Below, piece after piece: positions 7,534-13,124 of a stretch of DNA of 15,181 nucleotides (its first letter is position 1; each line of letters starts with the position of its first letter). The position numbers and the translations under genes were made by a program. This DNA comes from Candidatus Bathyarchaeota archaeon (GTDB taxonomy: Archaea; Thermoproteota; Bathyarchaeia; 40CM-2-53-6; FEN-987). The stretch spans positions 1 to 15,181 of the forward strand of contig JALHTB010000027.1 of the NCBI GenBank assembly GCA_022865625.1. The letters run 5' to 3'. The notes under the pieces were generated by a model. That model ran no database searches. It was not told the origin of the DNA and saw only the letters and a program-made list of their open reading frames with translations.

Positions 7534-9468
7534 ATGCGCCGCCTAGTCTTCTTGACGACGGTCTTTCTGATTCTGCTTGTCCCCTGCGTCGCTCCTGTAT
7601 GCCGTGCCCAACTGGGCCACGCTGCAGACCTGACTCGAGTATCCGCGACTGAAACAGCCGGTCATGTCTCAGATGCGCCTGCAACTGCAAGCCTTGCTGA
7701 GGCGAAAGGAGCTCAGAGTCTCATCATTATTCTGATCCAGTTCCCTGATATGGCACACAAGATCAGAAGGGACAGAGTTGGTAGCATCGCAGACGAGATG
7801 GACCGTTTCTACAGGGAAGCCTCGTACGGACTCACTTGGGTAGCCTACACGGTTACGGACGACTGGTATCAGGTCAAGACGCCCCTGAGAAAGCTGGACA
7901 TCGAGAAGTGGGACTTCGACGAGGACGACATGGAGGTCTTCGAGCGAGAGGCCATCGCCGCAGCGGACAAGGATGTGAATTTCCGCAACTACAAGTACGT
8001 CTATCTCTTAGCTGCGGGAGGAGTTTGGCCCCATGCCGCCTCTCGTGAGATACCCAATAATGATGGAGTCGAGTCATTCAGGCTAATCGTCGTCAACGAA
8101 GAAGACGACGTGGGTACCTACGCGCATGAGTTGGGTCACTGGATACCCAGCAACTATGAGCAACGGGGCAATGAGGGTCTCCCAGACCTCTACAGCTACG
8201 ATGCCGCGGAGAAAGGTGATCCGTCCAGCATATGGGTGGGGTGCTGGGACCTGATGAGCTCGTCCGACAATCTTGGGTTCAGCGCATGGAGCAAGATCCA
8301 TCTCGGATGGATCACCTCTCAAGAGATACGCGTGAAATCCACAACAGCCGTCGCAGTCAATCTGCAACCGCTGGAGAAAGATACTGGTACACGTGCGGTG
8401 GTCGTGCCGCTCACCGCTAAGACTTCCTACGTGATAGAAGTGCGACGTCGAATCGGATACGACAAGACGCTTCCCACCGAAGGTGTTCTGATCTATCTTG
8501 CAGATTTGAACAAGAAGAGCGGATACGGGATCTTGAAAGTCATCGACGCGAAATCGGCTACCAAGACACTCGATGATGCACCATTCAAGAAGGGCGACAT
8601 CTTCGAAGACAAGCAGAATCATGTCTATGTCTTGGTTGCTCTCACGGACGAGGCAGGGTTCACCATAGTTGTTTCGGGCGTCAAGGTCCAGTCCATCGTG
8701 GACACGGACCAAGACGGGCTGTTCGACTTGATTGAAACTCAGTTGGGCACTGATCCTAAGAACCCTGACACGGATGGCGACGGGCTCAAAGATGGCGATG
8801 AAGTGAACAAATATGGAACGAATCCGTTGAACCCCGACACGGATGGTGACGGGCTACGTGACGGTAGAGAAGCCGAGTTGGGTACGGATCCCCTGAATCC
8901 CGACACCGACGACGATGGACTCGCGGATGGTCGGGAGGTTGAACTGGGCACGAACCCGAAAGTGGCTGACTCAGACGCGGACGGACTGAGCGACGGAGAC
9001 GAAGTTGACAAGTACGGAACGAATCCGCTGAAGTCCGATACGGATGACGACGGTCTCCCTGACGGCGAAGAAATCAGATTGGGAACAAACCCACTGGAAG
9101 CCGACACCGACAAAGACGGACTACCAGATGGCAAGGAGCTCCAAATTGGCACGAACCCTCTGAAGGCCGATACGGACGGCGACTATTGGCAGGACGGGAC
9201 AGACCCAGCTCCGACGAATTCGTCGATGCCCAACATCCTCATCATCGCCGTAGTGCTCATTGCAGTAGTGGTCATTCTCATCATGTTCCGAAAACGCGAG
9301 AGACACCTAGGTGTGCCGATGGGAATGCAGGCCGCGCCGCAGATTGCTCCAGCTAGGGTTGAACCTCAGCCTTCCGCCGAAGTGGTACATCAGTTCTGCA
9401 TACACTGCGGATCCGTGCTTCTGACCGATTCAAAGTTCTGCCAAGTATGTGGCGTCCAGCAGCACTAA
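7534..9468 (+). CDS. Secreted membrane-anchored M6-type metalloprotease with TSP3-like repeats and C-terminal zinc ribbon
   Basis: A 644-residue extracytoplasmic protease. Residues 1-26 form a signal peptide (RRLVFLTTVFLILLVPCVAPVCRA). The catalytic part runs to about 310: an opening strand SLIIILIQFPD, then HELGH (198-202) for Zn and catalysis, EGLPDLYSYDA downstream as in immune-inhibitor-A-like M6 proteases, and the Met-containing turn CWDLMSSSD followed by SAWSKIHLGWI. Residues 390-562 contain seven full 22-23 residue repeats and one decayed repeat of the form DTDxDGLxDGxExxxGTNP, a calcium-binding TSP3-type stalk. A membrane helix spans about 567-587, followed by RKRER as stop-transfer. 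The cytoplasmic tail ends with a zinc ribbon: Cys622, 625, 636 and 639. A protease outside, a Ca-stiffened stalk, and a ribbon inside is the inferred topology. Start is ATG 7534, with no Shine-Dalgarno. Substrate unknown. Confidence 0.87.
   Translation: MRRLVFLTTVFLILLVPCVAPVCRAQLGHAADLTRVSATETAGHVSDAPATASLAEAKGAQSLIIILIQFPDMAHKIRRDRVGSIADEMDRFYREASYGLTWVAYTVTDDWYQVKTPLRKLDIEKWDFDEDDMEVFEREAIAAADKDVNFRNYKYVYLLAAGGVWPHAASREIPNNDGVESFRLIVVNEEDDVGTYAHELGHWIPSNYEQRGNEGLPDLYSYDAAEKGDPSSIWVGCWDLMSSSDNLGFSAWSKIHLGWITSQEIRVKSTTAVAVNLQPLEKDTGTRAVVVPLTAKTSYVIEVRRRIGYDKTLPTEGVLIYLADLNKKSGYGILKVIDAKSATKTLDDAPFKKGDIFEDKQNHVYVLVALTDEAGFTIVVSGVKVQSIVDTDQDGLFDLIETQLGTDPKNPDTDGDGLKDGDEVNKYGTNPLNPDTDGDGLRDGREAELGTDPLNPDTDDDGLADGREVELGTNPKVADSDADGLSDGDEVDKYGTNPLKSDTDDDGLPDGEEIRLGTNPLEADTDKDGLPDGKELQIGTNPLKADTDGDYWQDGTDPAPTNSSMPNILIIAVVLIAVVVILIMFRKRERHLGVPMGMQAAPQIAPARVEPQPSAEVVHQFCIHCGSVLLTDSKFCQVCGVQQH
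8701..9219 (+). repeat. Tandem TSP3-type calcium-binding repeats in the protease
   Basis: Eight tandem 66-69 base units encode DTDxDGLxDGxE...GTNP repeats; the last is degenerate (DTDGDYWQDG). Asp and Asn positions match EF-hand-like calcium loops. They vary at the nucleotide level, so this is an old protein repeat, not a recent expansion or a CRISPR. Confidence 0.85.
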
Positions 9469-9544
9469 GCGGTTCAGAGCAGGAGAGAGCCATGTTGCTG
9501 ACTGCATGGTTACTAGCAGGACCGTGAGCCCGTTGCAGGCTTCA
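9469..9544. other. Gap between protease gene and IsrB element
   Basis: Short non-coding stretch following the protease stop. It is the left-hand host flank of the IsrB-carrying element; the nuclease stop codon at 9545-9547 also lies in host DNA. No terminator-like T-run with a stem is evident. Confidence 0.3.
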
Positions 9545-10738
9545 TCAAGATCCCTCAAGGAAACCCACACCATTTATGGGTGGGAGGAATTGGGGCTGCT
9601 CCCGTCTACTAAATACGTGCTGATTGAATAGCCTGGCGCATTCGTTTGGGTTTGCGTCTTGTGTGAAACGTTTGTTCTTCAGCCCGAAAGAGTGTAGTGA
9701 GATCCTGTAGCCATCCATGAAGCCTCCAACTCTCGCAAGCTTGCCACGCCATAACACGACGTCTCCTTTTCTGAATGGTGGAGTACTCCATGAGCCACCG
9801 TACCTTCTGCGAACTCCGCCCTTGTCAGGTTCAAGCCTGTGAAGTTGACGTCGAGCATACTCGAGGCGTTTCCAAACCCAGAACTCTGGTGGATACGGGT
9901 TCACGCATTCGACTTCAGCGGAACCAATGACTATGGCGTCCACGGCATGTGTAGTCCACGTAAGCTCCTTCTTGACAGGATTCTTTGGTAGGCCGAACTT
10001 TTTCCGTAGTTCAGCAGTCTCTGTGCCCATGTAGAGGGTTAGTTTTCCAAGCTTTCGTAGGTGCTTGTAGAATTTTGCTTTGCCAATTTCGACGGTGCTG
10101 AAGTGTTTACCCCAACGTTTCTTGTAGTGGTTGAATCGTACATCCTCAACTGCAAACTGGCTGACGGGATAGAGGCGGCATAGTTCGTCTACGATTTTGG
10201 TTCGGAAGTCTACTTTTACTTTCTGACTTGGAGCAATCCATCCGTCTCTTCGTCGTCTGTTGTCGAATCTTTTGGCGCGTCTAGGCGTCTTCCTGTACCG
10301 TCTCGCTCTACGCATCTCCCTACGCTGTGTGAGTTTCTCAGCTACCTTTGAGAGGAGCACAAGCATACCACATGTTAAGACACCTTTCCTGGAAACGATT
10401 GCTATTCCATCCCATTTGCTTCCTGGATCAACTGCTAGGCAGACTTGCTGGTTCACATTCAGCTCCGATTTTGGCTGAAACTTGAGCTGCAGATAGAATT
10501 GGCTGAGTTTGTTCCACCGCTTCTCCGCCAAACCGTTCTTCAAGAGCTTACGTGCTTTCGAGGGTCTGCACGGCATCAGTGGCGTACCGTCTACGGAGAC
10601 GACTGGGATTCTCCCGATTACGGGCTCCCCAGTCCGGGTTTCGTGACCTTCGTCGTTGCATGGTAGGCTTAGACTGGCCTTTCGATCAGTCGTGGGATTT
10701 AGTGGTTCTCCCGAAATGGGCACAACTAGGTCTCGCAT
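9545..10738 (-). CDS. isrB: IsrB-like RNA-guided nuclease (PLMP/RRXRR domain, RuvC, no HNH)
   Basis: An OMEGA-family nuclease related to IscB, the presumed ancestor of Cas9, expected to nick DNA under guidance of an omega RNA. From ATG 10738 it has 397 residues: PLMP motif VSVDGTPLMPCRPSKARKLL (about 48-67); RuvC-I LAVDPGSKWDG with Asp104; an Arg-rich bridge helix (135-164); RuvC-II FAVEDVRF with Glu198; RuvC-III THAVDAIVIG with His264 and Asp267. Only about 70 residues separate RuvC-II and III, too few for an HNH domain, hence IsrB rather than IscB. The tail FRKGDVVLWRGKLARVGG...GYRISL resembles the C-terminal domain of RRXRR proteins. The frame is open further up to GTG 10825 inside the right end; the true start is uncertain because the region before PLMP looks like the omega RNA. 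The last 15 or so residues are encoded by the left end and host flank. Confidence 0.82.
   Translation of the reverse strand: MRDLVVPISGEPLNPTTDRKASLSLPCNDEGHETRTGEPVIGRIPVVSVDGTPLMPCRPSKARKLLKNGLAEKRWNKLSQFYLQLKFQPKSELNVNQQVCLAVDPGSKWDGIAIVSRKGVLTCGMLVLLSKVAEKLTQRREMRRARRYRKTPRRAKRFDNRRRRDGWIAPSQKVKVDFRTKIVDELCRLYPVSQFAVEDVRFNHYKKRWGKHFSTVEIGKAKFYKHLRKLGKLTLYMGTETAELRKKFGLPKNPVKKELTWTTHAVDAIVIGSAEVECVNPYPPEFWVWKRLEYARRQLHRLEPDKGGVRRRYGGSWSTPPFRKGDVVLWRGKLARVGGFMDGYRISLHSFGLKNKRFTQDANPNECARLFNQHVFSRREQPQFLPPINGVGFLEGS
9556..9592 (+). repeat. Left end (hairpin) of the IsrB element
   Basis: CAAGGAA, a stem of CCCAC/GTGGG plus CC/GG with one bulged A around loop ATTTAT, then AGGAATTG. It matches the TnpB element left end at 11878-11913 in flanks and in stem position, although the stem bases differ. 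The last codons of the nuclease are read through it on the other strand. Confidence 0.75.
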
Positions 10739-10877
10739 TGTGCCGTTCTTGTAGCCTTCCACGCCGCTAACTCGACTCCGCGAGCCGAGCCGACTAGTCA
10801 ACCCTTGCATTGTCACCACCATCACAAGCCAACGAATTCATTCGTTGGTAGCTGACGTTCCTGAATAGACTCCCGTG
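10588..10877 (-). ncRNA. Candidate omega RNA of the IsrB element (scaffold plus 5' guide)
   Basis: On the minus strand, from the right end down to the PLMP region, several strong stems follow each other: CCAACGAA/TTCGTTGG (10829-10848), CTCGGCTC-GCG-GAGTCGAG (10771-10789), GGCACAA/TTGTGCC (10719-10744), GACTGGG/CCCAGTC (10601-10634) enclosing CCCG-TAAT-CGGG, and CGTCT-CCGT-AGACG (10588-10601). IscB/IsrB omega RNAs lie directly upstream of or overlapping the nuclease start and carry their guide at the 5' end, outside the transposon. Here the guide would be the rc of 10858-10877, 5'-CACGGGAGTCTATTCAGGAA. Boundaries are inferred. Confidence 0.6.
10824..10857 (+). repeat. Right end (hairpin) of the IsrB element
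   Basis: ACAAGCC, perfect eight-base stem CCAACGAA-TTCA-TTCGTTGG, then TAGCTGACG. It is identical to the TnpB right end except for two positions that pair with each other in the stem, so the fold is conserved. Confidence 0.82.
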
Positions 10878-10880
10878 ATG

Positions 10881-11243
10881 CTATTCTTGGCTTGAGAGCA
10901 GCTCCCGGATTTGCGCTCTGGGTCTTGCTGCATCGAAGATTCTACTGAATCCCTTAAGCCAGAGTGGGTAGAGGAAGATCTTGCCGTAGAAGAAATCCTC
11001 GAAGATTGCGTTTTCGAGCTTGATGAGCGCACTGCGCACTTTCGCGTAGCCATAGAATAGGCAAAGGTGGTGTACGTTCTCGAGCGATGGGCATTCCATG
11101 AATCTGATTGCTATCTCTCTGTCACACGTGTTGTCAGTTGACTGAGTAGTGGCTGTCTGTGTCATCCGTCTCAGGACGAATCGTTTGAGGTACCGTGTCT
11201 GCGCGTGTCTCTTGGCGAAGAGATCTGTTGCGTCTGCTTCCAT
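10881..11243 (-). CDS. Hypothetical protein, 120 residues
   Basis: Starts at ATG 11243, with a weak purine stretch (GAGA) upstream and an A/T patch around 11278-11286 that would give a short leader. No family is recognised. The first half is polar (TQTATTQSTDNTCDREIAIRF) and the second half contains aromatic-rich helical segments (HHLCLFYGYAKVRSALIKLENAIFEDFFYGKIFLYPLWLKGF). There is no signal peptide and no clear transmembrane helix, and the two Cys residues are not paired as in a metal site. It lies between the IsrB element and gcvH on the same strand as gcvH, with a 90-base gap. The right-end flank of the IsrB element begins 23 bases after its stop, so the element sits just outside the gene. 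Confidence 0.5.
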   Translation of the reverse strand: MEADATDLFAKRHAQTRYLKRFVLRRMTQTATTQSTDNTCDREIAIRFMECPSLENVHHLCLFYGYAKVRSALIKLENAIFEDFFYGKIFLYPLWLKGFSRIFDAARPRAQIRELLSSQE

Positions 11244-11333
11244 CTTGGTCTCTAGCCCTGATCGATGGCCAGTGGCTTATTATGTCTTATCTTGGCCGCG
11301 GATCTACATGGGTTCCTGCAACGAGCAGTAATC

Positions 11334-11744
11334 TCATTTCTGTTCTGAAAGTTTCTTGAGTAGTTCTTCGTACTCCTTTGCGGACAGTAGTGAGCCTGCT
11401 TCGTCTTTCAGCTTCAGCGGCTTCATGAGGATTAACCAGCCTTCTCTGTAGGGTTGTTGGTTAACGAGTTCTGGAGCATCTGCAAGCTTCTGGTTGACCT
11501 CAACAACTTCACCCGATATCGGAGAGTAGACTTCCGAGACTGCTTTGACAGACTCAACTGTGCCAAAGGATTCTTTCTGCGCGAGTCTTCTCCCAACTTG
11601 AGGAAGATCTGCGTAGACGACCTCATGGAGAGAGTTCTGTGCATAGTCGGTGATGCCGACCCTGCAAACGTCACCCTCCATACGCAACCATTCATGATCC
11701 TTCGTGTACTTCAGGTCGACTGGTATTTCTCGTCCTTCAACCAT
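11334..11744 (-). CDS. gcvH: Glycine-cleavage H-protein
   Basis: The H-protein carries the aminomethyl intermediate on a lipoyl-lysine between the P-, T- and L-proteins in the cytosol. The 136-residue protein has the standard order: YTKDHEWLR near the N-terminus, GITDYAQNSLHEVVYADLPQVG, then GTVESVKAVSEVYSPISGEVVEVN, in which Lys67 in the SVKA context is the lipoylation site. The NQQPYREGWLILMKP segment (94-108) and an acidic helical tail complete the family length. Start ATG 11744 has only a poor Shine-Dalgarno. A TATATA box at about 11805-11811 would give a leader of roughly 35-40 bases. It is separate from gcvT, and genes for P- and L-proteins are not in the window. Confidence 0.95.
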   Translation of the reverse strand: MVEGREIPVDLKYTKDHEWLRMEGDVCRVGITDYAQNSLHEVVYADLPQVGRRLAQKESFGTVESVKAVSEVYSPISGEVVEVNQKLADAPELVNQQPYREGWLILMKPLKLKDEAGSLLSAKEYEELLKKLSEQK

Positions 11745-11802
11745 CGGATTTCACACATCCTCGGAACGTGACTACTGCGTGCTCTAGTATCTCGACTAGG
11801 AT

Positions 11803-11812
11803 CGATATATAG
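11803..11812. promoter_or_regulatory. TATA box between gcvH and the TnpB element
   Basis: CGATATATAG is near-symmetric and A/T-rich. On the minus strand it suits gcvH. On the plus strand it could have served the polynucleotide kinase before the TnpB element inserted: without the element it would lie about 95 bases before the kinase ATG. Confidence 0.45.
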
Positions 11813-11877
11813 AACCAGATGGCGGGGATGCTCCTTTTCTCCTGAACGGCCGATTCCACGTCCTCACCAAAAGACCG

Positions 11878-11913
11878 CAAGGAAGCTCACGAATTGATTC
11901 GTGGGAGGAATTG
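11878..11913 (+). repeat. Left end (hairpin) of the TnpB element
   Basis: CAAGGAA, an eight-base stem with one G-T wobble (CTCACGAA/TTCGTGGG) around TTGA, then AGGAATTG. The flanks are the same as at 9556-9592. Confidence 0.75.
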
Positions 11914-11962
11914 CGGAGCCCTTAAACGGAGCATTGAATAATACGCTCCCTAATGGAGCCTC

Positions 11963-13099
11963 ATGCCGTTGAGGCAGACGCTTCTTGTACGCTTGGAAAC
12001 CACTCAAGAGCAATTCAAGATGCTTTTGGGCACGATGGAACGCTTCAATGAGGCGTGCAACTTCATCGCGCCCACTGCGTACAGGCTGCGAACCGCGAAC
12101 AAGATGAGGCTTCAGAAAGAAGTCTACCGTGAAGTCAGGGACAAGTTCGGCTTGTCCGCTCAGATGGCAATTCGAGCCATAGCGAAAGTCTGCGAAGCAT
12201 ACAAGCGTGATAGGTCCAAGAAGCCGAAGTTCAAACCGCATGGAGCAATGGTGTACGATCAACGCATCCTCTCTTGGAAACGTCTTGAGCAAGCATCCAT
12301 CTTGACACTGAAAGGACGAATTCGCGTGCCGATTCGTATCGGGGAATACCAGAAAGTCCGCATGGATCGGATACGCGGCCAAGCGGACCTCATACTTCGC
12401 AACCACCGATTCTATCTTGCGGTCGTAGTTGACGCGCCAGAAGCCAATCAGTACGACCCTACTGGTGCCCTCGGCGTCGATCTCGGTCTCGTCAACCTCG
12501 CCGTAGACTCCGACGGAACCACATACAAGGGCGAAAGCGTAGATCGCGTGATGGTCCGCAACGAGAGAATCAAACGGGCCCTCCAAACATGCGGGTCGAA
12601 AAGTGCGAAGCGTCATTTGAAGCGAATAAGTGGGCGTGAAGCACGCCACAGAAGAAACGTGAACCACATCATCAGCAAGAAACTGGTGGCGAAGGCTTTA
12701 GACACTGGTCGCGCAATCGTGTTAGAAAACCTGAAAGGAATACGCGCCCAGACAACGGTTCGTAAAGCTCAGCGTCGCCGCCACAACTCTTGGAGCTTCA
12801 ACCAGCTCCGACAATTTATTGAATACAAGGCGAAACTCGCAGGCGTACCCGTCATCTATGCGAACCCGCGAGGAACATCGCATACATGCCCAAGATGCGG
12901 GGTCCAAGACAAGAAGAGTCGCCCAACAAGAGACCAATTCAGATGTGTCGGATGCAGATTTGCTGGTCCAGCCGACTACATAGCGGCGTTGAATATCGCT
13001 GCGAGGGGTCAAGTCAGTGACCCCATCGTTCCGAGGAACTTTTTGGAGCCTCAAGCTCTCCTCAGGGACAAGCCAACGATTTCAATCGTTGGTAGCTGA
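11963..13099 (+). CDS. tnpB: TnpB RNA-guided endonuclease (IS605 OrfB family)
   Basis: TnpB is the RuvC nuclease of IS200/IS605 elements, ancestor of Cas12, which cuts DNA matching its right-end RNA next to a target-adjacent motif and so favours retention of the element. The 378-residue protein has all key parts: RuvC-I ALGVDLGLVNLAVDSDG with Asp173, RuvC-II IVLENLKGIR with Glu255, a zinc finger with Cys309, 312, 328 and 331, and RuvC-III PADYIAALNIAARG with Asp338. The N-terminal helical/WED part is normal and the frame is intact, so it looks active. Start ATG 11963 has GGAG four bases upstream. The stop TGA (13097-13099) lies inside the right-end sequence, so the last residues are encoded by the terminal hairpin. 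Length is typical of compact archaeal TnpB. Confidence 0.93.
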   Translation: MPLRQTLLVRLETTQEQFKMLLGTMERFNEACNFIAPTAYRLRTANKMRLQKEVYREVRDKFGLSAQMAIRAIAKVCEAYKRDRSKKPKFKPHGAMVYDQRILSWKRLEQASILTLKGRIRVPIRIGEYQKVRMDRIRGQADLILRNHRFYLAVVVDAPEANQYDPTGALGVDLGLVNLAVDSDGTTYKGESVDRVMVRNERIKRALQTCGSKSAKRHLKRISGREARHRRNVNHIISKKLVAKALDTGRAIVLENLKGIRAQTTVRKAQRRRHNSWSFNQLRQFIEYKAKLAGVPVIYANPRGTSHTCPRCGVQDKKSRPTRDQFRCVGCRFAGPADYIAALNIAARGQVSDPIVPRNFLEPQALLRDKPTISIVGS

Positions 13100-13121
13100 C
13101 GCAAACCTTAACGAGCAATTG
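13005..13121 (+). ncRNA. Candidate right-end guide RNA (reRNA/omega RNA) of TnpB
   Basis: Overlapping the 3' end of tnpB are hairpins GGGGTCA/TGACCCC (13005-13024), GTTC-CGAG-GAAC (about 13028-13039), GAGC/GCTC (13046-13058) and the right-end hairpin CCAACGAT/ATCGTTGG (13073-13092). TnpB RNAs come from this place and carry the guide just past the right end. Here that would be 13102-13121, CAAACCTTAACGAGCAATTG, which is the leader of the kinase gene. The 5' boundary is a guess. Confidence 0.65.
13068..13101 (+). repeat. Right end (hairpin) of the TnpB element
   Basis: ACAAGCC, perfect stem CCAACGAT-TTCA-ATCGTTGG, TAGCTGACG. Compared with the IsrB right end, the loop-closing A-T pair is swapped to T-A on both sides at once. 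Confidence 0.82.
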
Positions 13122-13124
13122 AGA

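Larger units (their letters stand above)
9556..10857. mobile_element. Non-autonomous IS200/IS605-like element carrying an IsrB-like nuclease
   Basis: About 1.3 kb. The left end is CAAGGAA followed by hairpin CCCAC(A)CC-ATTTAT-GGGTGGG and AGGAATTG (9556-9592). The right end is ACAAGCC with hairpin CCAACGAA-TTCA-TTCGTTGG and TAGCTGACG (10824-10857). The same two ends bound the TnpB element at 11878-13101 in the same orientation. No TnpA transposase is inside, so movement would need one in trans. No target duplication is seen, as expected for single-strand Y1 transposition. The exact left cut site within or beside CAAGGAA cannot be fixed, so the first few bases are uncertain. Confidence 0.8.
11878..13101. 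mobile_element. Non-autonomous IS200/IS605-like element carrying TnpB
   Basis: About 1.2 kb. The left end is CAAGGAA, hairpin CTCACGAA-TTGA-TTCGTGGG and AGGAATTG (11878-11913). The right end is ACAAGCC, hairpin CCAACGAT-TTCA-ATCGTTGG and TAGCTGACG (13068-13101). Both ends match the IsrB element. TnpB fills the interior and no TnpA is present. The element sits between gcvH and the polynucleotide kinase and ends 23 bases before the kinase ATG. The exact left cleavage point is uncertain by a few bases. Confidence 0.82.

Noticed and set aside
8739..9152. Minus-strand Ser/Pro-rich repeat frame, and a possible CRISPR
   Set aside because: The periodicity comes from the TSP3 repeats of the protease on the plus strand. 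Units diverge in sequence and there are no identical repeats with unique spacers.
10100..10160. HNH domain in the RuvC nuclease, which would make it IscB
   Set aside because: Only about 70 residues separate the RuvC-II Glu and the RuvC-III Asp, and no His-Asn-His or CxxC pattern is visible there.
11864..12667. Long minus-strand open frame (267 codons) across tnpB
   Set aside because: It lies antisense to a TnpB with all catalytic residues intact, crosses the left end of the element and has no recognisable domain. It is a shadow of the tnpB codon pattern.
13017..13124. Upstream extension of the kinase frame to 13017
   Set aside because: These codons lie inside the TnpB element, overlapping its RNA scaffold and right end. 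The native protein begins at ATG 13125 or TTG 13119.
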